A stretch of DNA of 64,000 nt from Halocatena salina. GTDB taxonomy: Archaea; Halobacteriota; Halobacteria; Halobacteriales; Haloarculaceae. The translations under genes and the position numbers were made by a program. This document shows positions 1 to 7,409 of the stretch, one piece after another. How positions within the stretch are numbered: position 1 is the stretch's first letter; each line of letters starts with the position of its first letter. The notes below the pieces were generated by a model. It ran no database searches and was not told the origin of the DNA. It saw only the letters and a program-made list of their open reading frames with translations. The stretch covers positions 1,860,001 through 1,924,000 of the forward strand of contig NZ_CP096019.1 in the NCBI RefSeq assembly GCF_023115355.1, in the 5' to 3' direction.

Positions 1-630
1 AAAATGCAGCGGCTGCGCAAGTGGAACGAGCGGTTCCGGACACGGGACTCCAAAGAGCGCAACCTGAAACAGGCATTGGGTGAGATTGACCGCATGAGTT
101 CGGCTCTCGGTCTGCCCGAAACCGTCCGCGAGACCGCGTCAGTGATCTACCGGCGCGCGCTGGATGAGAACCTTCTGCCGGGGCGCTCGATCGAGGGCGT
201 CGCTACGTCCGCGGTGTACGCCGCTGCACGGCAGGCAGGGGTTCCCCGGAGTCTTGATGAGATATCCGACGTATCCCGGGTCGAGAAGAGTGAGATCGCG
301 CGCACCTACCGGTACGTCGTCCGGGAGCTCGGTCTCGAAGTCAAACCTGCCGATCCGGAAAGTTACGTGCCACGTTTTGCATCGTCGCTCGGTCTCTCTG
401 ATGAGGCCGAAAATCGGGCGCGCCAACTCCTTCGTAGCGCCAAAGAACAGGGCGTTCATTCGGGGAAAAGCCCGGTCGGATTGGCTGCCGCTGCGGTGTA
501 TGCTGCTGCCCTCCTCACGAACGAGAAGACGACACAGGCGGCTGTCAGCGAAGTCGCTGATATCTCCGAAGTCACGATCCGTAATCGGTATCACGAACTA
601 CTTGAAGCTGAGCAGGATCTACCGGCGTAA
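1..630 (+). CDS. tfb: Transcription initiation factor IIB (TFB), 5' truncated by window edge
   Basis: TFB bridges TBP on the TATA box/BRE and RNA polymerase. The visible part reads open from base 1 (a Lys codon precedes the first Met), so the gene begins upstream and its N-terminal zinc ribbon and most of the B-reader are outside the window. What is present is the linker (RLRKWNERFRTRD) and the two cyclin-like repeats: roughly residues 25-115 (ALGLPETVRETASVIYRRA, GRSIEGVATSAVYAAAR) and 118-205 (SLGLSDEAENRARQLL, GKSPVGLAAAAVYAAALL). The C-terminal HTH of repeat 2 (AVSEVADISEVTIRNRYHEL), which reads the BRE, is intact. Haloarchaea carry several TFB paralogues; which one this is cannot be told without the N-terminus. 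Followed by an AT-rich gap. Confidence 0.95.
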   Translation, partial: KMQRLRKWNERFRTRDSKERNLKQALGEIDRMSSALGLPETVRETASVIYRRALDENLLPGRSIEGVATSAVYAAARQAGVPRSLDEISDVSRVEKSEIARTYRYVVRELGLEVKPADPESYVPRFASSLGLSDEAENRARQLLRSAKEQGVHSGKSPVGLAAAAVYAAALLTNEKTTQAAVSEVADISEVTIRNRYHELLEAEQDLPA

Positions 631-928
631 TACTTCCATCGTCGGGACTTCTTTCAGCCATCCCTCGATAGCTGTTGCGACTTCGAAATAATATCATCTT
701 CAATATGGTCAATACAGAAAAGTAATTGATAAGTATGTGTAATAATGGCCAGAAACGGATTTTACCATCCTATATCGAACAGATATTTATCATAAAACGT
801 CGGTGGTGACTCTTTTTTGAAGATATAGTTCTCTATTTGATGATTAATGTTTTCGCATACCATGCGTTATACTACGGGTAGAGGCGCTTAGACGGCTGTT
901 TATCTGACTCCGTTTTGCATACCAATTT

Positions 929-944
929 CATATAATTGTATATG
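929..944. repeat. 6-bp inverted repeat upstream of Tat-exported protein
   Basis: CATATA and TATATG are exact reverse complements separated by ATTG. The site is about 95 bases before the start codon at 1038 and resembles a dimeric operator; no cognate regulator is evident. Confidence 0.45.
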
Positions 945-984
945 GACGTAAAATAATCCGTCCGGGTAATACATCATAACAAAA

Positions 985-998
985 AGGGTTTTTACCCT
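985..998. repeat. Short hairpin/operator-like repeat AGGGT-TTTT-ACCCT
   Basis: A perfect 5-bp inverted repeat around TTTT, 40 bases before the start codon at 1038. Its position near where transcription would begin suits an operator or leader hairpin rather than a terminator. Confidence 0.4.
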
Positions 999-1037
999 AT
1001 CGAAATACCATACTGATGGGTGTAACAGCTAACGATA

Positions 1038-1616
1038 ATGGTTGGAAACGAACAATCAAACGATAACACACGACGAACGTTCTTACAACTACTCGGAGTG
1101 ACAGGAGCTGCCACTGCCGGGATCGGTACGTTTAGTACCAGTGCGGCTGCGGAATCCTCATCCACGACTGCGAAGATGCCACTCGACCTCACCGCTGATG
1201 ACCTCGTACCGGCCAACAAATTTCTCTCGCTCTCGTTCACGGAGCTTGCTACCGACGAGATCGAGACGTTGACCGTCCTGGTCGATGGGACACCGACCTC
1301 GAACGTCCAGATGTACCAGGCCAACGACGACGCTGCTGGTGCCCTCGTCAGTGTGTTCGACATGATAACGAACCACGATCTGAAACCGGGCCAAACCATG
1401 TCCGTCGAAGTGAAAGGCGAGACAGTGTCCGGAAAATCGTTCACCGGAACCGATACTATCAACATCATGGATCCGACCAACGTCCTCGATAGCGCACGCG
1501 CCAATAGCGATGCGTCCGACGTCGAGGATACGGCGAGTAAGATAACGGATACTGTCGATTCGTCCGGCATTCTCGGCAAACCATCGGATGGGACGTATCG
1601 ACAGCAGATGTACTAA
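1038..1616 (+). CDS. Tat-exported protein of unknown function
   Basis: A 192-residue protein with a clear twin-arginine signal: TRRTFLQLLG at residues 11-20 followed by an Ala/Gly-rich h-region and a likely AXA-type cleavage around residue 38 (STSAAAE). There is no lipobox Cys, so the mature protein is probably released or bound by other means. The remaining 150 residues are acidic and Thr/Ser-rich, with beta-type segments (ETLTVLVDGTPTSNVQMYQ, GQTMSVEVKGETVSGKSF) and no cysteines or catalytic motif that I recognise. It stands alone behind an AT-rich promoter region with two inverted repeats and is followed by the convergent L15e gene. Function unknown; the Tat signal is the only firm inference. 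Confidence 0.8.
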   Translation: MVGNEQSNDNTRRTFLQLLGVTGAATAGIGTFSTSAAAESSSTTAKMPLDLTADDLVPANKFLSLSFTELATDEIETLTVLVDGTPTSNVQMYQANDDAAGALVSVFDMITNHDLKPGQTMSVEVKGETVSGKSFTGTDTINIMDPTNVLDSARANSDASDVEDTASKITDTVDSSGILGKPSDGTYRQQMY

Positions 1617-1755
1617 CAGGTGAATTTGCAACACTACTACCCAGTGTTCGACATTTTCTGACGGCCAGTATTTATTGAAACCGTTGCCGTAAGCCGGTGC
1701 TGTCGGATTAGATGTAAAACAATTATTAAAAACAATATCGATAGCGTTGGGTGTC

Positions 1756-2346
1756 TTACTTGCCTCTTCCGTCGTCGCTCCGGATACTCGGACGGGTGTG
1801 TTCGGACCCTTTGCCGCGTTGTCCGAGTCCGCGCCCGCGCTGGCCTGCGCTGGTCGTTCCGTGGAACGCGCGGCTCTTCTGTGTATCGTCACAGATCCAA
1901 CTGAGATCGTCGTCGGATTGGATCGCGCCGTGTTCCGGATCGAGCAGGATTACCTCGAACCATTTCTGTGAACCGTCTTCACCCACCCAGTAAGAGTTGA
2001 GCGTTCGTAGGTTCCGATGTTTGCGTTGTGCACGCTCTTCTGCGATGCGCTGGAGGTTCTTCCTGCGCGTGATCGGGTTGACACCCTGTCGTTTCGAGCG
2101 CCGACCAGCGGTAAACCGTTGTTTGCGAGCGCCTCCTTTGCGGACGCTCACCCGCACAACGACGACGCCCTGTTTTGCTTTGTAGCCAAGCGAACGAGCC
2201 TTATCGAGTCGAGTCGGGCGTTCGATTCGCTCGATCGCGCCCTGTTCGCGCCATTCTTGCTGGCGTTGCCACTGTAGCTCCGCCAGCTTCCCATCATCAG
2301 GGGATTGCCATGCCTCACGGATGTGTGAGTAGAAACTCCGTGCCAT
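1756..2346 (-). CDS. rpl15e: 50S ribosomal protein L15e
   Basis: Archaeal/eukaryotic large-subunit ribosomal protein L15e, an rRNA-binding protein. The start chosen is the ATG giving MARSFYSHIREAW, the conserved N-terminus (three codons inside the longest open frame), for 196 residues, the usual haloarchaeal length. Recognisable blocks are KARSLGYKAKQG, RVSVRKGGARKQ, GRRSKRQGVNPI, RKNLQRIAEERA, LNSYWVGEDGSQKWFEV and the C-terminal RGLGQRGKGSEHTRPS. It is the most basic protein in this part of the window, as expected for an rRNA binder. It is monocistronic, divergent from the zinc-ribbon regulator; a 16-bp palindrome lies 54 bases upstream. Confidence 0.97.
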   Translation of the reverse strand: MARSFYSHIREAWQSPDDGKLAELQWQRQQEWREQGAIERIERPTRLDKARSLGYKAKQGVVVVRVSVRKGGARKQRFTAGRRSKRQGVNPITRRKNLQRIAEERAQRKHRNLRTLNSYWVGEDGSQKWFEVILLDPEHGAIQSDDDLSWICDDTQKSRAFHGTTSAGQRGRGLGQRGKGSEHTRPSIRSDDGRGK

Positions 2347-2399
2347 TTCGATCACCGACGGGCGTCGTATGGTTCAACCGCCACCGCGGTCACATCCCG

Positions 2400-2415
2400 A
2401 CCTGTTCGAACAGGT
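2400..2415. promoter_or_regulatory. 16-bp perfect palindrome between L15e and ArsR-type regulator
   Basis: ACCTGTTCGAACAGGT equals its own reverse complement across all 16 bases. It lies in the divergent control region, 54 bases before L15e and 155 before the regulator. Such a site suits a homodimeric winged-helix protein. A short direct repeat GGTGCCC follows at 2413 and 2423. Confidence 0.5.
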
Positions 2416-2569
2416 GCCCACTGGTGCCCGTCACAGCCAGCGAGATACCGATGTTTCGCTCGGTTCGCACTTAGCAGCTTCGAACCACTGCTACTGTCGT
2501 ATTGCAATCCTAGTTACAGAAATCTGCTTGAGAGAACATTTTAGCAAGTAGAACAATAATACTGGTATC

Positions 2570-3445
2570 ATGAGCAGAGCAGACATTCAGGTAAGCGAGG
2601 ATCGGCTTGCACCGGCAGAGGCGTTTTCGATCGTGGGTAACGAGACGCGGCTTTCGATTCTCAAAGCGCTGTGGGCCGCCGACGATCGGCCGGTACGGTT
2701 CTCTCGGCTCCGCAAGCAGGTCGGAATGCGTGACAGCGCACAGTTCAACTATCACCTCGATAAACTCACGGGACAGTTCGTTGCTCGAACTGATCGGGGG
2801 TATGATCTCCGGAGCGCTGGCGAGCGCGTCGTTCAGGCGGTGCTTTCGGGATCGTTCAACGAGCATCCCCACGTCGAACCGTTCATCGTCGATGCGCCGT
2901 GTACCCGGTGTGGGTCGTCATTGCGAGCGCGGTATGAGGACGAACAGCTCTCGATCGGCTGCCCGGAGTGTGGACGGGGCCACGGCACGTACCCGTTTCC
3001 GCCGGGTGGACTCAACGATCGGTCCCGGGACGAACTACTCGTCGCCTTCGACCAGCGCGTTCGTCACGTCTACTGTTTGGCTGCTGATGGGGTCTGTCCG
3101 GCGTGCGCTGGCCGGATGGAGACGACGATCGTTCGAGAGGGTTCGTGTTGTTTAGGTGTCGGTCTGCGCGCCGAACACGTCTGTGCGCAGTGCAATCACG
3201 ACCTCTGTTCCGCGATCGGATTAAGTCTACTTGATCAGTCCGACGTCGTCGCGTTCCACAAAGACCACGGTATCGATCTTTCCAGTACTCCGTACTGGCG
3301 GTTCGAATGGTGTGTCAGCGACGATCGAACGACCGTACTCGCAGAGGATCCATGGCAGTTGCGTGTCACGATCCCTCTCGACGACGAAACGCTCTCGATC
3401 GATCTCGATGCGGATCTAACAGTCTGCCGCGTCGATCGGTCGTGA
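2570..3445 (+). CDS. ArsR-type winged-helix regulator with C-terminal zinc ribbons
   Basis: A 291-residue DNA-binding protein. Residues 14-95 form an ArsR-like winged helix (AFSIVGNETRLSILKAL, then FSRLRKQVG and FNYHLDKLTG as recognition helices, and wing YDLRSAGERVV). The rest carries paired CxxC knuckles: C111/C114 with C131/C134 as one zinc ribbon, and C176/C179 with C205/C208 (extra Cys at 169, 193, 194, 213) as a probable second. This architecture is common in haloarchaea as a family of uncharacterised regulators. The gene is monocistronic, divergent from L15e, and runs up to the 3' end of the convergent histidine kinase. The ligand is unknown; zinc may be structural or sensed. A palindrome upstream is a candidate autoregulatory site. 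Confidence 0.85.
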   Translation: MSRADIQVSEDRLAPAEAFSIVGNETRLSILKALWAADDRPVRFSRLRKQVGMRDSAQFNYHLDKLTGQFVARTDRGYDLRSAGERVVQAVLSGSFNEHPHVEPFIVDAPCTRCGSSLRARYEDEQLSIGCPECGRGHGTYPFPPGGLNDRSRDELLVAFDQRVRHVYCLAADGVCPACAGRMETTIVREGSCCLGVGLRAEHVCAQCNHDLCSAIGLSLLDQSDVVAFHKDHGIDLSSTPYWRFEWCVSDDRTTVLAEDPWQLRVTIPLDDETLSIDLDADLTVCRVDRS

Positions 3446-3453
3446 TCGTACGC

Positions 3454-5664
3454 TCACTGAAGCGGTGAGCGTTCTTCGATTTCAAAGCGTGCGCCACCGG
3501 TCCGACCTTCTGTGACGCTGATCGACCAGCCGTGTGCTTCGACGATCGTTTGAACGATGACGAGACCGAGTCCGGTACCGTTCTCGGCGGTCGAGTAGCC
3601 CCGATCGAACACCCGCTCCTGTTTTGTGGGAGGGATCCCCGGCCCGTCGTCTTCGACGTAGAATCCGGTAGTTCCGAGCATACCGACGGTGACGACGACG
3701 TCCGGTCGACAGTGCTCGATCGCGTTCCGGAATAGGTTTTCGAACAACTCCTGTAGGCGCTGGCTGTCGGCGTCGATTTCCGCGAGTGGTCCCTCGATGA
3801 CGAGATCTCCCTGTTCGCTGCCCGCGATCTCCCACGCCTTTCGTACGACAGTAGAGAGGTCGGTCGGCGTCGGCGTGCTGACGATCTTTCCCTGCCGTGC
3901 GAGTGTCAACACGTTTTCAATGAGCGATTCCATCCGTTGTAGTGCGTCACCAATGTCGTCCAAATGACGTGAATCGTGGCGTTCTTGAACGATGCTGAGC
4001 TTCCCCGATGCGATACCGAGGGGTTGCCTGAGATCGTGGGACACTACGCTGGCGAACTCTTCGAGCTGCTTGTTCTGCCGTTCGAGTTCGTTTTGGCGGC
4101 GTTTCCGTTCTGTAACGTCCTGATAGATCGCATACCCCCGAATCGGATCGACATCGACGGACATCTGGGCGGTCGAGAGCCGGAACGTCCGAAGATCGTC
4201 TTTCGTCTTTCGAGTCACCTCCACTTCGATCTGCTTGCCCCGGCTGACGTGCTTGTTGAGCGCGTTCGCTTGGGTTTCTTGGCCGTTCGGGAGAATGACG
4301 TCATCGATCGATCGACCGACGATCTCCTCTTGAGAGTAGCCAAACACGTTCTCGAACGCCGTGTTGACCGCCTCGACGTGCGGCGTACTGTTTTTCATGA
4401 CGTATTGAACGGTCGGCTCTGTGATGTTCTCGAACAGCGCAGCGAACTGATCGCGCTCGTGTCGCAGATCCGCCTTGAGCTCCTGTTGTTTGGAAACGTC
4501 TCTAACGACACCGACAGTTCCGTTGAACGTTCCGTTGTGGGTGAGGATCGTGATGTTCGTTTCACACGGTATGGTCGCCCCGTCGGCTGTCGTCAGAGCG
4601 ATCTCGTAGGATTTACTCATTCGGGTTTTGGCGTCGTTTTCGAGCAGCTCTTGGATGTGAGCTTTACCGTCGGCGATCGCCTGATCGTCGAGTACTAACG
4701 AGGCGTGTTGACCGATGATCTCCTCACGGGAATAGCCCGTCAGATGGAGTCCCATGTCGTTGACGAACGTGAACCGTCCGTTGGCGTCCAACGCGTACAC
4801 GATGTCACCGGCAGTGTTCACGAGCGATCGATACCGTTTCAGCTCCTTTTCCCGGCGTTTGCGGGGGGTAACGTCAGTGAGGAGACCGAGTACTGCGGAG
4901 GTGTCCGTCGTGTTGATCCGGTCGCTGCGAACCTCGACGTGGATCAGCGTTCCGTCCTTTCGGACCCCACGAAACGTGTGCAGCGGATCGTCGATGAGGT
5001 TCCACTCCCGTCGTTGGAGGTGTTCGATGAAGTGGGGACGATCGTCCTCATACACGAGATCCTGAACCGACAGCTTGGTCACCAGTTCCGTTCTCGAATA
5101 TCCGAATATCTCCGCCAGCTCTTCGTTGACGTACTCGAATTCGAAATCGCAGGTGAGAAACACCCCGATCAAATTCGATTCGGCGAGTCGACGGAGGTTG
5201 ATGTCGTCCATCGGGGAGAGCTGTCCGCTCGTCCTCGAAGCTTCCCGGTGTTGCTGTCGATCGGGTGGATCGTGACGGTTCGGTACTGCCCTTCGAATCT
5301 GCTCAGCAAGTTCCCTATAACAGTCGTTCTCCGGTGTGTGTTTCACGTACTCGGTGACACCAGCAGTGATCGCCCGACGGAGCAGCTCGGTCGATTCGAT
5401 CTCGGTGAACAGAACGAATGGAACATCGAGGGACCCATGATCGCGTCGTATCCGTTCGAGAACCGTGATAGCGTCGATGCCCGATCGGTCGTGTGCACAG
5501 ACGAGGCAATCGATCCGGCTCGCGGCGATGGTTTCTGGAAGTCGCCCAGTTGCTGTCGCCGTGGTTGTGCTGATCCCCTCGTCGATGCGTTCGAGTGAGA
5601 GCGCTGTCGCGTTTGCCGCTACGGGATCGTCGTCGACGATGAGAACGCCTATCGACTTACCCAT
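3454..5664 (-). CDS. Receiver-PAS-PAS-PAS hybrid sensor histidine kinase with degenerate receiver
   Basis: A soluble 736-residue sensor kinase with no membrane segment. Order: receiver-like domain (1-125), PAS at about 155-270, 278-395 and 405-520 (each with the N-FGYS/TGYS signature), HisKA at 535-595 with H543 in VSHDLRQPL, and HATPase at 625-732 with N-box around N643/N647, G1 DDGPGIP (672-678) and G2 GTGLGL (696-701). The transmitter is complete and should be active. The receiver keeps the acidic pocket (D11-D13) but the position of the phospho-acceptor Asp is Ala57 (CLVCAHDRSG), and the conserved Lys is displaced (YVKH). It may therefore act as a scaffold or non-phosphorylated input. No partner response regulator is adjacent. 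A 51-codon open frame overlaps its start. Confidence 0.92.
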   Translation of the reverse strand: MGKSIGVLIVDDDPVAANATALSLERIDEGISTTTATATGRLPETIAASRIDCLVCAHDRSGIDAITVLERIRRDHGSLDVPFVLFTEIESTELLRRAITAGVTEYVKHTPENDCYRELAEQIRRAVPNRHDPPDRQQHREASRTSGQLSPMDDINLRRLAESNLIGVFLTCDFEFEYVNEELAEIFGYSRTELVTKLSVQDLVYEDDRPHFIEHLQRREWNLIDDPLHTFRGVRKDGTLIHVEVRSDRINTTDTSAVLGLLTDVTPRKRREKELKRYRSLVNTAGDIVYALDANGRFTFVNDMGLHLTGYSREEIIGQHASLVLDDQAIADGKAHIQELLENDAKTRMSKSYEIALTTADGATIPCETNITILTHNGTFNGTVGVVRDVSKQQELKADLRHERDQFAALFENITEPTVQYVMKNSTPHVEAVNTAFENVFGYSQEEIVGRSIDDVILPNGQETQANALNKHVSRGKQIEVEVTRKTKDDLRTFRLSTAQMSVDVDPIRGYAIYQDVTERKRRQNELERQNKQLEEFASVVSHDLRQPLGIASGKLSIVQERHDSRHLDDIGDALQRMESLIENVLTLARQGKIVSTPTPTDLSTVVRKAWEIAGSEQGDLVIEGPLAEIDADSQRLQELFENLFRNAIEHCRPDVVVTVGMLGTTGFYVEDDGPGIPPTKQERVFDRGYSTAENGTGLGLVIVQTIVEAHGWSISVTEGRTGGARFEIEERSPLQ

Positions 5665-5804
5665 CGTTGATATCCCTCACCCCTAACGGGATGGGACTCC
5701 CGGACGCCGAGATCGGGTTTGTGGTCGGTAACCTGTTCTCGCAGAGCGAACGCGATCTCGCTGGGATCGAAGAGGCAGCTTGCGGGCTGTGTTGCCAGAC
5801 CCAC
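5649..5804 (-). CDS. Possible 51-residue upstream ORF overlapping the histidine kinase start
   Basis: A GTG-initiated frame (MGLATQPASCLFDPSEIAFA..., ending QRWVSR) whose stop lies 14 bases inside the kinase gene, so the two frames overlap as in translationally coupled pairs. Residue composition (DPSEIAFALREQ, VTDHKPDLGVRES) looks more like coding than the other frames here, but no family is recognised. It could equally be the tail of a decayed gene in this degraded-looking stretch. Confidence 0.3.
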   Translation of the reverse strand: MGLATQPASCLFDPSEIAFALREQVTDHKPDLGVRESHPVRGEGYQRWVSR

Positions 5805-5897
5805 GGCGTTTGGCTACTCCCCAGAACGCAAGCGTCCTGACGATGCCGACCAGCCGGTATCTCCATGGTCGAAGACCGGTGTCGAGAGTAGCGATCG

Positions 5898-6162
5898 TCA
5901 AACACGTTCGATATCCATGCGACCGGTGTTTGCGGTCTGGCCACATTCGGAACAACGACGCGAACTGTTGTGAACTCGCTGAGTCTCGACCGATCCGCAG
6001 ACCGCACACGTCGCTGCGTCGTTTCGTTCTGCGTCGACATCGAGGGTACTGCTACCGTCGCCGTAGTATTCGAACGAACTCGTGCGGTTCCAGACTGCCT
6101 ACCTGTGGCGACAGTTCCCGTGTCCGTCGTCCGTTCGACGATGAGAGCAGAGCCGGCTTCAT
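5898..6162 (-). pseudogene. Frameshifted small zinc-ribbon protein
   Basis: Two frames join to a plausible small protein. The first opens at the ATG at 6162 (MKPALLSSSNGRRTREL, then SLEPHEF) and soon stops. About 30 codons in, the next frame, which has no start codon of its own, continues FEYYGDGSSTLDVDAE, then a four-Cys ribbon CAVCG...CSECGQTANTG and ends MDIERV at 5898. A one-base change near GAGTTCGTTCGAA (about 6076) would fuse them into a protein of about 85 residues with a CxxC-x(n)-CxxC ribbon. It is either a recent frameshift mutation or a sequence error. The ribbon half is convincing, the N-terminal half less so. Confidence 0.5.
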
Positions 6163-6521
6163 TTGAACGTGCTACCAGGGGACAATAGCGTTCGGGAGGG
6201 ATCCGAGCCCTCAGATCCATCCGACGGCTAACGCCGAGGACGCTTTCTCCAGTCCTCGTGTAAATAGACGGTTCGACGGGTGAAATACGGCAGCGAGTCC
6301 CACTCACACGACGTTTCGATTCCAAGCCGGACGTAAAATCACTTACGGCATTACGGCGAAAGTATCACCATTCGTTATTTTCTTCTTATTATAAAATTAA
6401 GTAAGAAATCGCCGTATCGGTCAGTGTTACTGACGATCCCCGTTCGTTTCGGGATCGTTCTCGTAGGTATGTCGATATCTCTATCGGAATCGGTACGGCA
6501 GTCGGGTTCGTGACCGTATGT
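6163..6521. other. Intergenic region with two adjacent hairpins
   Basis: About 360 bases between the frameshifted zinc-ribbon gene and the beta-propeller gene. No gene seen. An AT-rich core (6380-6410) is followed by two back-to-back inverted repeats (6420-6434 and 6433-6458) and then the short leader of the propeller gene. Confidence 0.5.
6420..6458. repeat. Two abutting inverted repeats upstream of beta-propeller gene
   Basis: GTCAGT-GTT-ACTGAC at 6420-6434 directly abuts ACGATCCC-(10 bases)-GGGATCGT at 6433-6458; the two share two bases, so only one can fold fully at a time. They end 63 bases before the start codon at 6522. They may be regulator sites or alternative leader hairpins. Confidence 0.4.
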
Positions 6522-7370
6522 ATGAGTAGTATCGAAGAAAAGCGAGTGTACGATGCATCGACTGGTAAGACCGATGCGTTCGTCGCCACGGGGATCGGTA
6601 TCGCTCACGTCGAGTGTTCCGGTGGTCTCGTTGGCGGGTTCGAGTTGGTTCATCGGTGTACCGGTGGCGACATCGCGACCTCAGGGGGACAGATAGCGGT
6701 AGGGACTGATGCGGATGTGCTCATCTGGCGGGATGAGGAGTTCGTCTCGACAGGATTCGGTTCAAAGACGGGAAACACCGCTCAGCAAGCACCTAGACAG
6801 TGCCCACCGACCGCGGTCGGTTTTCACGATGGACTCGTCGCTGCCAGTTCGGCTCGGATTGCGCGGTACACCGAGGGAACGTGGCATGATCTCCGGGTAA
6901 GAGGAACCGAACACGACGTTCCTGCGGTCAGTGCGTTCGCCGATCAGTTGGTCGCGACCGATGTAGGGGTGTACCGTATCGAGGGCAAAACGCTCTCACC
7001 AGCCGGTCTAGAAACCGTTCGGGACGTTTCCGTGACAGGGACACCGCTCGCTGGGACGACGACCGGGCTGTACCGGCTCGAAAACGGATGGAAACTCGTA
7101 TTCGAAAAGCCAGTGCACTGCGTCGCAAGCGACGGTGTCCGCATTCACGTCGGGACTGACGACGGGTTGTTCGTCCGTTCGAGACGGACGGGATCGAACG
7201 AACAGTGGGAGCGGGCGGCGATTCCGACCACCGAACGGATCGCAGACATCGCTTACGGCGAATCGACGTACGCGGTGACAGTCGATGGGACGTTTCTCGT
7301 CGAATCCGAAGGGGAATGGCGTGCGCGATCGATCGGCCTCCCGGACGTCTGTGGACTCGTAGTGCCGTGA
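6522..7370 (+). CDS. HVO_0234-like beta-propeller protein
   Basis: A 282-residue haloarchaeal protein made of repeated beta-blade motifs: GGDIATSGGQIAVGTDADVLIW, FHDGLVAASSARIARY, FADQLVATDVGVYRI, GTPLAGTTTGLYRL, SDGVRIHVGTDDGLFV, AYGESTYAVTVDGTFL, each of the form (x)GxxxAGTxxGLYR, i.e. about six to seven blades. I match it to the HVO_0234 family, whose function is not known. The ATG at 6522 is preferred over an upstream GTG because it begins the conserved MSSIEEKRVYDAS. It lies 39 bases before prs on the same strand; prs has its own TATA-like box, so the pair may be only partly co-transcribed. Confidence 0.8.
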   Translation: MSSIEEKRVYDASTGKTDAFVATGIGIAHVECSGGLVGGFELVHRCTGGDIATSGGQIAVGTDADVLIWRDEEFVSTGFGSKTGNTAQQAPRQCPPTAVGFHDGLVAASSARIARYTEGTWHDLRVRGTEHDVPAVSAFADQLVATDVGVYRIEGKTLSPAGLETVRDVSVTGTPLAGTTTGLYRLENGWKLVFEKPVHCVASDGVRIHVGTDDGLFVRSRRTGSNEQWERAAIPTTERIADIAYGESTYAVTVDGTFLVESEGEWRARSIGLPDVCGLVVP

Positions 7371-7378
7371 ACGAAAAC

Positions 7379-7386
7379 CGGTTTAA
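7379..7386 (+). promoter_or_regulatory. TATA-like box of prs
   Basis: GGTTTAAC lies about 25-30 bases before the prs ATG at 7410, the spacing expected for a leaderless haloarchaeal transcript. Confidence 0.5.
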
Positions 7387-7409
7387 CTGCCGCTCTGTAC
7401 TCCACAAAC

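Larger units (their letters stand above)
631..1037. other. AT-rich intergenic region with two inverted repeats
   Basis: About 400 bases with no convincing gene on either strand, markedly richer in A and T than the flanking genes. It holds the TFB 3' end and the control region of the Tat-exported protein. Two inverted repeats lie close to the downstream gene: CATATA-ATTG-TATATG at 929-944 and AGGGT-TTTT-ACCCT at 985-998. A T-run at 813-818 could end TFB transcription. Confidence 0.6.

Noticed and set aside
1158-1892. 244-codon minus-strand frame opposite the Tat protein
   Set aside because: His/Arg-rich shadow frame; the plus strand has a signal peptide and the right composition.
5657-6325. 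222-codon frame on the minus strand over the kinase/propeller gap
   Set aside because: Ser/Arg/Thr-rich, basic composition unlike haloarchaeal proteins; it is an out-of-frame reading of the broken zinc-ribbon gene.
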